Shown: in pieces, positions 50,701-62,700 of the stretch
How the letters are laid out: each line of letters opens with the position of its first letter
Numbering within the stretch: the stretch's first letter is position 1
The notes under the pieces: model-generated
The model's database searches: none
What the model saw: only the letters and a program-made list of their open reading frames with translations
What the model was told of the DNA's origin: nothing
Program-made: the position numbers and the translations under genes
Assembly: GCA_009760855.2 (NCBI GenBank)
Contig: WPIO01000003.1
Coordinates: 14,120,001-14,184,000 of the forward strand
DNA: 64,000 nt
Direction of reading: 5' to 3'
DNA from: Cristatella mucedo
Taxonomy: Eukaryota; Bryozoa; Phylactolaemata; Cristatellidae

Positions 50701-53700
50701 GAGCGAAGTGACAACAAGCAGTTTCAATGTATTGCAAGGCAGTAGTTGTTGAAATGAGCTCTAGTGTCTGACGTCCACCTGGTGAGTGTGCCAGTGTCTT
50801 CTGCAACAATGGTGACACCAATTGAAAGCAGCCATCGTTGCAGTGGCTGACCCATAAGTAGGCTAACCTGTTTCAGCTATGTTGCTGTAAGAGCGCGTCT
50901 GTGATAGCCGACCTGGTGCTGCAGGTGTTACTGGTTTATGATGTCAGTATGTTTAGGAGTGCTTGGTAGCTCTGAGAGAATCCATTGTAGTTTAGTGAAG
51001 ATCCATTGTTGCGTATCCGCAGTAACTGCATTTGAAATTTTGAATGATGTACCCATGTGAGATAATTGATTGCAATTTATTACCAGCCTAAGATTCCTCA
51101 CGGCGTGGCTATTGGGTTAGTTTTTTTTATATGAAACAGCACGTGAAAGTGAGCTGAGCCGGATTGAGGTTACCAACCTCAGGTTCCGAAGCACTACACT
51201 GCTATAATCGCCTTGTGGCCGTATAGTCATACGAGGTGCCAGTGGGCTTTACCTGTGCCAAAGCCTGTCGATTTGTGTCCATTTTGCAACGGATTGTTGA
51301 CATCCTGCAAGCAGTGTTTGGTTCAATGTTGACCCCCACATCTCTACTGCTTCAACAGAGAAGCCAACCATAGACCTAAGCAGCCTCAAGGATATCACCT
51401 TGAAAGCTGGACAAGAACTCCGAATAAAGGCATCTTTCACTGGATTTCCTGCACCAAAGGCAGATTGGTATGTCGGCGACAAGCATGTTCCCAACTCAAA
51501 AACAGCAGCCTCCGAGGTAAAGAGTTTCTTACAACCTTGCATTGACAAAACGTTTGAGCAGCTTGCCTTGTGTAGCAGTGTGGCCAGCTTGGACTGCCAG
51601 CAGCACCATGAATGATAACGATCTGCACACCAAGTTAATTTGTGTATTGTGTTCACCCAGGTCACCAGCGATTTTGTTTCACTCTGTGTACCCAACGTGA
51701 CAAGGAAAAACTCCGGAATCTATAAGGTCGTTTTGACTAATGCATCTGGTGAAGCCACTGCCTCATGCAAAGTAAATGTACTGGGTATGTACCTTGGAGT
51801 AGAAGATAGCTGTTGATTAGCACCGAATTTTTATGCCTTTTGTGAACCTTGTTGCTGCCAACGTTAGTGCTCTTTACATTGATGACCATTCGAACGCCGT
51901 TTCCATTTATGATGGCTATCTTTGATTGAAAACACTTTTCTCATCAGATTTGTTTGCCCTTGTGTTTCTCACTGCAAATTGCATACCAAGACGTTGGCCA
52001 TTTTATCAACCCACAGGATTTCTGTAAGCTTACTGTGATATACTCGGGCTGTGGCAAGAGCTGATTCCATAGCCAGTAATTCTGGCCGTGGGCTTTGCTA
52101 ATGGTAGCTCAGCGAAGTTAAGGACTATACCACTCGGGATCCACTGCACATGTGTAGCAAGTGACAACACGTACTAGATTTGCCAAACTTTTACATGGCT
52201 GGAATGCTTAGTGCTACTCAGTCTATTTACAAGATGCTAAGGCACTGGCGTGTCCTCCATAGCGATAGTGAATTGACGGTCATGCTATTAAGTGATTAAG
52301 GCCCAAGGAATATGATGTCACTTTATGCTGACGACACTCAGCTGTAGTTGTCATTCAAACCAGCAGAATCTGCTGCATCGACTGATAAACTGAATGCTTG
52401 CCTTGCCGAGATTCGATCCTTGATGTCGGAAAATTTCTTGAAACTAAACGGTGGTAATGAAATACTGCTCATAGGACACCCTAAGCATGTGGCTGGATTA
52501 GACGGCTTTGCTCTTCTAATAGGTGATGCTGTTGTGCAACCATCACTGCATGCTCTAAATTTAGATGTCGTTTTCGACAACTGCCTAAATCTTAGAACTT
52601 CATTCAAAAGACTGCTTCTGTAACTCACTGCTTGCTGGCCTACCGGCATGTGCAATCAGGCGCTTACAGCTGGTGCAAAACTCAGCAGCTAGGCTTGTCT
52701 GTCGTGAGCTGCGCAGTTGCCACAGCACACCACTTCTCGCCCACTTGCACTGGCTACCAGTCAAGCAATGGATCGACTTCAAGGTTTTGTTGCTCACTTC
52801 TAGGTCACTTCATTCTATGGCTCCAGCCTATTTCTCAGATCTGCTCCCCAACAGGCCAAGCATCGTACCACCCGCTTTTCTGAATTTAACAGTTTACCAC
52901 TACCTCGTACAAACCTCAAATCCTTTGGAGACCGTGCATTTAGTTCGTCTGCCCCCAAAGCCTGGAGCTTACTCCCACTTGCATCACGACATCCCCTGAC
53001 TTGACCACATTTAAAAAGAACTTAAAAACGCACCTATTTATAGTGGGTCCCTGCAAATTGTTCTTTATGTGCTTATGCATGCTGACACTGTGCATGCTGC
53101 CACTAACCACACTTGCATGCTGACCCTGTGTATGTCACCCCTAACCATGTTATTCCTGTTGTTTATCAAGCATGATATTACTCACCATTCAATCGCGTTT
53201 CCCTATGCAGCAAATGCAAAGTGCCTAGAAAGAGATTGAGCTCTCTGAGGGCACTTCAAGTGTATCATCACTATCAAGTGTATCATCACTATTATTATTA
53301 TTATTAGAGCTAGCCATTGCGTCTGATCCCTATCTAAGATTAGGAGCTGTTTTCCACGGGGGCTTGCAAAAAATTTAACTAGCTCCTTAGTTATGTCTTG
53401 GCTTGACTATTGCAATTCCCGTTTGGCTGGGCTACCGAAAAAAGCAACTAGGCTACTTCAAATGGCTATGAATATGGCTTCAAGACTAGTTTGCAAATCT
53501 CAGAGGTTTGACCACGTGTCTCCTTTGCTAAATGAACAAGGACGGCTGCGGGTTGATCAACTGATGCTGAGCAAAGTTCTTACACTGACCCACAAAGCCC
53601 GCCACCGCTTAGCTCCTCCATGCTTAGCTGAACTGCTGCACCAGTTTCAGCCTCCTCTTGCCCCCAGGTCCTGTACGGGCAATAAATTATCTGTTCCGTT

Positions 53701-56700
53701 CCTCCGCTTAAAGATCGTTGGCGACAGAAGCTTTAGCTCTGCAGGTCTTGGACTGTGGAACTCGCTCCAACAATTCTTACGCAACGACAACTACTCTCCT
53801 GCTGCCGACTATGGCTCATCCTTTTCAGCGGTCCTGAGCTGCTACTGCAATGCTTCTCGCTTTCTCTTTGTTGCATGAGATGAAGTTTTTTAGCTACCGA
53901 ACGTGTACCGAAAGCCGCTTAGGCTATGAGTGTGCTATACAAACCTCTCCTGCTTAACACCCACATAGTCTGTATGGCTTTGTGGAGTTACAGCGGAGAT
54001 ACATTACATGTTCGAACCATCTGCTTCGGACCCACAATGACTGACTACATTATTAATATAGGTCAGTTTTCAGCAGATGGTTTCACAGAAAAGAGCGTAT
54101 GAAGTAGGTGTCACATTTTCATCCATACATTTGTGTTAGGTTTGTCTGTCAGAGGGCACAAGCATGCGTTGCTGTATGCCTCCTAGCAGTAAATGATAGA
54201 TCACTAGCGAGTTGCTTGGTTTATTTACTAGACCACAGGCGTATGCATAATATATGCAGCAGCAGAAATAGTGTGCTGCTTAATTACAGCGCACCATCTA
54301 TTTATTGATGAGCAATAACCAACAAAAACATATCACATATATGGCCAATAGCTAGTTTGGCATAACCCACAATCTGTAGCTATGCATCCAAGCTTCCATT
54401 CTCTACTATAAAGGCCCTGATACTGCAATTTTCATATTCTTTAGTTCAAAATGGTAGATAAAACCAGATACTGTCAGCTGACTTTCGTTTTTTTTAGTCA
54501 GGTATATTAGCTGTATCTGAAACATCAGTGAGTTCGTGGTTCACCGAAAGTTACACTCTGAAATATCGTCTTATTCTTTCTGCTACAGATGTACCATGTA
54601 CGCCTACGGGACCGATAACTGCGAAGAACTTCATGGGAGATTCCTTGACATTGACCTGGCTTCCTCCTCAGGATGATGGCGGCGATGAAATAACTAACTA
54701 CATAGTGGAGAAACGACTGGCTGGCACTCAGAAGTGGGTTGTTCTATATTACAACATATATAGCTGCCTTGCTATCCTTGTGTACTGTGCTTTTTTCTTT
54801 GCTGTACACTAACTGATTGCTTTTTAGCAGTTGGTTGTTGTGCATTTGCATGCACATCTGGCTTCACTTAAGGTGTAGTTACAACCTCCTAAACACAGCT
54901 GGGTCTGAGCAAGTTTTCTGAAATGCTCACTGCTTCTTTGCAGTGAAGTGGTAGATGTGTTTGGTCGGTCAAGTTGCTGTAAAATGGAAGAATCTCAAAA
55001 TCGCTTGACCAAAACGTAGTTGTGCCACCGGTGGCTCTCATTTGTTCTGTCTCATTCTTGAGTATGTCTACAAACTTGCAATCGATATTGTAGTGTTCTA
55101 CTTTAAAGCCTCCCATTGGCTTATAAGTTTGTGCATCGAATTTCTTTATTTCTTTCATTCTAGGTGGCAGAAAGTTAACAGCTTTGTAGCAGGTACTCAC
55201 TGCCCGGTGAAGAACCTTGAAACAGGGTCATCGTATGAGTTTCGAGTTATGGCTGAGAATAAGTTCGGTGTCAGTGACCCTCTACAGACTGAAATACCGA
55301 TAATCGCTAAACTGCCTTTCAGTAAGTGTGCATGTATTAGGGTTTGTGGGCTATTTAATTGCAGGTTGCTGCTGGCTGTTACATTGGATGGCCAACCTGT
55401 TCGGAATGCTTTCACACATGTTTGGCTATTTGGTTTTTGTTTGAACTGCTACTTTGAGTCGACATCTGCTTCGTTCACATCTGTAGATGTGCCGGATGCA
55501 CCGGGAGTGCCCAAAGTCGTGAGCACCAGCCTGGACTCGGTTTCCTTACAGTGGACCAAACCACGAAGTGATGGTGGCAGCGAGATCTTAGGTTATGCCG
55601 TCGAAAGAAGAGTCAAGGGTGAAGAAAAGTGGACCAAGTAAGCTGATGAAGACTATGCTATTAAAGGCTTCTGTGTGTGCATGTGATCGTGTGCTTGTGC
55701 GTGCGCAGGTGCGTGCACACGTTTGTGTGCACGAGCCTGTGTGTGTATGTGTGCGTTGGTGGCTATGTGTCTGTGTGTGTGTGCACGTGATTGCACTTCG
55801 GGCCTTTCCCACAATTTTATAAATTAGTGTGTGACTCGTCACAGTCGGGTTGCTCACCCCGTCTTGAATTTTCCAAGGTGCCAATATGATGCCATACCCG
55901 AGGAAAGCTACACTGCCAAGAACCTCACTGCTAACCAGTTTTATGAGTTCAGAGTTTGTGCCGTAAATGCTGCTGGACAAGGACCGTTTAGCAATACGGC
56001 CTCGGCGGTGGAAACCAAGCCGCCTGCAAGTAAGCAACTGGTATGCTTGTGTGTGGTTGGGTGATGGCCTGTGCCTATTGGCAGCCGTGGGGGTCCTTTA
56101 CGGCTGTGGTTTGATGTCGTATGCAGAGCCGGAGACTCGTAGGGCTCCTGGACCTTAGGGGTCATGAGCGCAACATCAATCAAGCGATGCTACACAGTCC
56201 TACTATCAGTATGTGACACAATTCGGTGAGATTGTTCTGTTTCATGTAATATTTTTGTTATCAGCAAAGCTTGTGAAAATACTACCTCTAGTAAGTGAAC
56301 CTAGTTGGTAACATATACCTTTTTCAAATAGCTATTACAACAGTTGCTAAGATGAGATAGATTGAATGCAATTAACATATTTTTTTCTAAATCAAAATAA
56401 ATGCAAATAAATTGCAGAACTGCTATGAGTAGTAGTGCAAAGTATCGATAGAGAGGGTTTGAATGCATGTATGGATGTGTATGTGTGTGTGTTTTGTGCG
56501 AGTGTGTGTGTTTGTTTGTTTGTGTGCACATGCACATATTTACAGGTGTGTATACCCCGGGTGGTCTGAAGAAGATGTGTATTAGCAAGGAGGCAACACT
56601 CGGGTGCACGCACTCTATGTGAGCCCATAAATGCATGCTGGTCAGAAAAGCATAACTAGTGTGTTGAAGGAGATTGTGAATGTTCAGGTAAAAACCCAGG

Positions 56701-59700
56701 AAGAGCCCGCAGGCCTCTTTGCAGCACAGGCTGGGAATCAAGTAGGTGGCTGTAAGGACCTGCTATATTTTAAGTAAGTGCCATGCTGAATATTAATACG
56801 AAGGAGTTGTGTATGAAATTAATAGTGCTTTGGATTGTTGGTCATTCGGTATTTAGAAGACTAATTGTAGTAAGGTAGATAACAAGACTAGATCATGCTG
56901 CTTCACTTAGCCTGACGTGGCTCTTATATGTGTTCTTTTTATGTGGCATTACAGCTGCACCCAAGATTAATCTTGCATTTGCACCCAACGATGTCGTCAC
57001 TTCGGTTGGTCAGGAGTTCAAGATCGCCATACCATACTCTGGTAGCTTGGTGGAGCAGGTCGAGTTTATCAATGTAAGGCCTCCTTCAAATGCTGAAAAT
57101 TGCAGGACTTCTTGATCCTTGTGTACCCTGCTGACTTCTTTTTGTGTTTGAGAAACTTCCGGCTCTCTGTAGGGAAAGGTGCCTATCAGCACGTCCACCC
57201 GAATAAAAATCGAGATAACTCCGGATGAGGTCAAGCTGATTAACAAGAGTGCTGAGAAGTCGGACGAAGGACAGTACACCATAATTTTGAAGAACAACAA
57301 AGGAAGTGACACGATTACCCTAGCAGTCACTGTTTATGGTGAGCATGCAACTGGGTGTGTCAGCTTATTCTAACTTCTTAAGTGTAATTACCTCAGCACC
57401 TGCTGCCAAGTACATAATTGCAGTGTGAACTGAGCTGTGATGGCACACTAGGTAAGGCGGTTGCTCTTCACGATCTTGGTCCCGAGGTCGAGTGCCCGAA
57501 TCCTGCGATGAGCGATCCTTTATTGCCGATGCAAACAGTGGTGATAGCCTTTAAGGCTCTTCTGCCACTATGCAAAAAGAGGCTGTTAAGTTAGCTAGTA
57601 TTTTATTTTATTTTTTAGCTGGTTCTGCAGTATATCGTGGCATTCAGATCCTAAGCATGGCATTACTAAACTGTGGATCTGTATGCCTGCCTTTGGGCAT
57701 TCCTTGCCAGTGTCTGCTTACCCCATAAAAGAGATCGAGATGTAGCTAGGTGGCCTGGGTGTGCAGGACACCTAGTCCAGCACACTCATTTCAGCTGTAA
57801 GCCTATGCCTGGTTGGTAGCTCAGCATAGGCGACTGTAGACTAGGTAGATGCACTGTGGCTCTGCTACGTTCCAGTTCTGCAGGGAGGGCTGGGAGGTAG
57901 CATTTTCTGAACTGACTTCTTGCTGTGAAATTAAGCTGATTGCTCATTGCTTCTGTAAACTGGGACGCACTGACATAAGAGGATGTTCGTTCATTGCTGC
58001 ATTGCACTCAACCTCTGTATCTTCAGGTACACCATCAGCACCAGAAGGGCCGTTGGAGGTTTCTGACATTACAGCAGATAGTTGCAAGCTACTCTGGAAA
58101 CCACCGAAGGTACTCATGCCTGTACTGTCTTTTGCAATTGATCTAATCTGTTTACTAAATGATCAGCAGACCCCTTCACTTACTGAAAATATGTATACAC
58201 GGTGGCCATTGACTTCCATCGCATGGCCACTGGCCAGTTCAAGTTCTTCACTGAACCCTACAAGCTACTATAAGAATGGTTAATGGTAGGTGTGTTTTCC
58301 TGCAGCTTGAATCGTCAAACAAGAGAAATGTGGAGTTGTTATGAAAGCAACAAGGTTCTCAAATCAAGCTGAAGACACTCTGATTATGTATGCTGCAGGC
58401 AGTGTGACTGAAGCAGGAAGCTAGTAACAGACACTCGATGCATGGAATATGCATCCTAATAACTTCAGTAAACTAGCTGCCTTCTAAACATATAGAATCA
58501 TATGAGCACACAGCTGCTAATTCGGAAATTAAGAGCATTATTTTAACATTGGTGAATTCACTTTGTCCTCAAAGGTGATGCCATTCTATCGATCTTAGTG
58601 GCTGGGAAGAAGGAGCTGCTGCCTCCACCAAAAAGAAGCACACAGTTGCCCCCTCTGAAATTTACTTTGTACGGCAGCATTGTTTTTAACACACCTCCGT
58701 AGTGTAGCCTGGTATGCGCTCAAGTGTGGTGTACCAACTTTATCGCTAGCATTTGTTTGGAGGCGAATGCCGAGCTCCCAACACAATCTGTTCTGTTAGT
58801 CCATCTGGCCAGTAGCAAGATATCAGCCCGACGTGAAGCTGACAAAGGTGTAAGAAAAATAGATTTTCCAGACCAGTACCCGATAAAGATGTGTGGGCAG
58901 GCAGGTGACACATAAGAGCAAAGCTGGCGATTATGTTTGATTCCATGCTACCACACAGACCTGAACATAAAGGATTGCTGGTTATGTAGGCATGCTGGGG
59001 ATGGTCGTATACTCTAATATTATACTTCAATTGAAGTAAATTCAGTCGACAATCAAAGTGCCAACGTTACTGATTTCATTTAGCGACATTTTAACTTGAG
59101 CATCTTTTCATTAACTCTAGTCCGTGCTAGTATGCAAGTCACACAATATACTGCCTTGCAGCTTGTATGAGGTCGTTGGGCATTTTTTCTTTTTAATAAT
59201 AATAACAATAGTAATAATAATGTACTTGATAAAGTGCCCTCGGAGAACTTAATCTCTTTCTAGGTGCTTTACATTTGCTGCAAAGGAAAATGCAATTGAA
59301 TGGTAAGTAAAATCATGCTTGAAAAACAAACAAAATGAATAACATGGTTAGGGCTGACATGCACAGGGTCAGCATGCAAATGTGGTTAGTGGCAGCATGC
59401 ACAGTGTCAGCACGCATAAGCACGTGAAGGACGAATCACAGGGACCCACTAAATGCTATCCTAAATAGGTGTTTTTTTTAGATGGAGGTATTCTCTATTT
59501 AATTACCTTGGGGTTGTGATGCTATCGTTTTTGCCCTTTCTATAGAGCAAAGACTAGTTTGCTAAGTTTATGTTCGTCTAACGGTACAGTGTGTATTTGA
59601 ACTTGCTACTCACTTGCTATGCATCACCATCCCTCACTCTAGAGCGATGGTGGACGGCCAATTCAGAAATATGTCGTTGAACTGCTCGACAAGAACCAGC

Positions 59701-62700
59701 CGTCAGCACAGTGGAAAGTCTGCAGTGCCTTCGTTCGAAACACTTCGTATGAACTCACTGACCTGGAGGAAGGCCACTTGTATTTGTTTAGGGTCAAAGC
59801 CATAAATGAAATTGGACAGAGCGAACCGCTGGAAACTGAGAAGCCGGTGAAGGCTTCCCATCCTTACGGTGAGCTCTCTCTCTCTCTCTCTTTCTCCTTT
59901 GCTCTCTTTCTCTTCCTTTGTCTGTTAATTGGTCTATTTCTCACTGTCTTAGTCTGATGGTATTTGACCTGCATCTTCTGCTGTTGGTAGGCTGACTGTC
60001 ACTGCATCTTGGCTTATCTCGGTGGGTGCTACAGTCTTTGCCCAAAACTTTGTCAGTTGCATTTTTAAGCTACTGCTTATAATAGTATGTGCAAAACACA
60101 GCATTTAGAAAGGGAATTGTAACTTTGTTGCTTATTTTGAAATTCGATATCCAAATGCACAAGTCGTAGTTGCCTTAGCAAACCCATCGTTTTAAATCAT
60201 ATAGGGTTCTACCATACCCTAACCTGGCTTTGGATAAAAGCAGTGATTTGAGACGACATTCGTTGATTGACAAAAAGATTGCATGCTACTGTTCAAAGCA
60301 TTAAAACTTGTTCAAATATGAGATGACTAAAGACAGCTGTTGTTATTGATAGATCCTCCATGCTTGCAAAAGTCCAGCTCTGAGCTGTCGAATTGGAAAT
60401 CGAGTACTCATTATCGGCCTGCACAATTTGAGTCTTGTAATCGAGCAAAACTTGTTCAAGGACTATAATCCTCTGCTGCTGTCCTGTTCTGTCATGACTG
60501 GTGGAGCAGAAGCTGCAGCAGACATCACCTGGAAACCTTGTTGACCCGTTGTACATCGAATGCTTTGAATTGTGACACAACGTGCGCTGCTCTAACCAAG
60601 CAGGGAGCTAGAGATAGCTTCTTCCAGTCACTTTACCCAGGTTTAAATGCATCATTAATGTCACCTAGCCGTGGAGACAAATTTAGTGCTAAGCTAAAGT
60701 GTTTTCTGCAACCCACCTGGAGCCTGGTCAGCTTTTGATGCAGAATGCAGTAGCCAGTAGACTTCATCTCATGCAATTAAAAAAGGTGAGACGGCATAGC
60801 TTAGCACAGTGGGCAGTCAAAAAAATAAGTAGCGTAGAAGTAGACTGGTGAAGTGGTTGGTGAGAGCAGTTCCTGTGAGATGAGCCATCGTTGGGCCAAC
60901 GATTTTCCGTGTGCCAGGAAGCAGCTTCCTGTGTTACACAAAAGCAGCATGACACAACGGCAGTAGGATGTCGAAATCATCTATCTCCTCTGACAGGGAT
61001 TCAAAGATCACCCTTTTCAAGAAGAACTCACCAAGAGCACACCTGTACAGCACAGCGGGAACGCACTATGCTGCTTGCTCTGAATAAATATTATAGAGCT
61101 CAACAGTTTCATCTTTGTTTAATTATAGTGGAATTAAGTTTAGGACCCCTCTCTCAGAGCAATAGCTTCTGTTGCCAACTGTCTTTAAGTAAAAGAAAGG
61201 ATTAGCCATTTTGGAAGGCATGCAGCTGAAAAAAGTGCTGCACTAGCCATGCTAGGTATACAAAAGTTAACATTAAAGTCTGCTTAAGCTCATATTTATC
61301 CAGTTCTATCAGCATCCCATATCACGGGCGCCATAGCAGTAAAAGTGATGCCGCTAGGTCTTAGCCTAATGGAAATTTTTCTTCCACTCCATGATCCAGG
61401 TTGTGGGCTTGAGGTCTGTCGCAGGTAATTCCGTATTTCTTGCTGCATACACATGGGGAAAGGCAGCCGCTAAGGCTTTTTTGCTGCTATGGAAATGAGG
61501 CTTCTGAATCAGCTTTCTTTTTTTAGGCAAGCACAAGTTACACGGGACCGACAATGGTTTTGGGGTTACAGAATAATATAAATAGGGGATAAATAGAGGT
61601 TACAGAACCATATCTAGACATGCAATTATGTTAACCTTGGATGCCATCAGGTCGAGCAATAGCCAGCTAAACAGTACATTAATAGACTTTGACGGAACTT
61701 AAAACATGATTGCCATGCAAACTCCATTCTATTAGTCTTATCCGCATAATCCTTCCACTGAAGATGCACCAAATTCGATGCAACTACTAGAGCAATGTCT
61801 TTTGGATTGATGAACACTTGGCAGAGCTGTGATACACTTTTTCACTCATGACTGAATGTATTTCCCCAGGTCGTGATAGCCCTGTGCAATAATAGCTTCA
61901 TTTACTGGCCGTTTCTGACCTTCTTTCGTCCTCCCCCAGCAGTGCATTCACGGTTTGCATAAAAAGTATTGATTTACCGACAGATAAATCAGATCCACCT
62001 TCAAAGCTTGCTGTCACTGATGTGGACAAAGGTACGGTGACGCTGCAGTGGGCTCGTCCTAAGAACGATGGAGGAAGCAAAGTGCAAGGTTACGTCGTCG
62101 AGTATAAGGAGCGATCTTCGGACAGCTGGGAGCGTGCCAATGACGGTGCACCAATCAAGGACATATTCTTCACTCGTATGTCACCAAGCGAGCTGCAGAA
62201 TGCTTTCCCGAGCGATCGCTGCTCGCTAGGCGGCAGCCCGCTGAGTAGGAGCTGTAAGCGCGATCGCTCATCTTGCAGTGGAGAACCTCAAGGAAGCCGA
62301 CTATGAGTTCCGCGTTAGAGCTAAGAACGCCGCCGGGCTCAGCGAGCCTAGCAGCAGTACCGGAAGCGTCCGTGTCCAGCCGAAGCACAGTGAGCATCCT
62401 GGCTTCCGCCCACCATGCGTCGTTGAGCTCTGATTGTCCAGTGCCGGCATTGACCCCGCGGTACGGTCGCACATGTCCTTTTCGCTTTTGCAGAGCCCGC
62501 CGGCAAGCCAGGACAGCCTGCGGTTGAGAGGGTCGCCAAGGACTCTGTGGCTCTCGCCTGGACGGCCCCGGCGTCCGACGGCGGCTCCAGGGTGTCGGGC
62601 TACATCGTCGAGAAGCGACAGGTGCCGGGCACAGTGTGGGAGCGAGCAAGTGACCATCCCGTGTCGGGCACGACGTTCAATGCCCCGAACCTCATGGAAG

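Larger units (their letters stand above)
51785..54588 (+). other. Intron 41 (2.8 kb) with nested LINEs
   Basis: It contains a family A LINE (52310-52619 and 53311-54006) split by a family B LINE (52620-53310). The stretches 51785-52300 and 54010-54588 are unassigned. Confidence 0.75.
59869..61983 (+). other. Intron 49 (2.1 kb)
   Basis: It begins with a short CT tract (59875-59897). It holds a degenerate minus-strand family A LINE (60725-61250) and a degenerate forward SINE (61354-61522). Confidence 0.6.
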
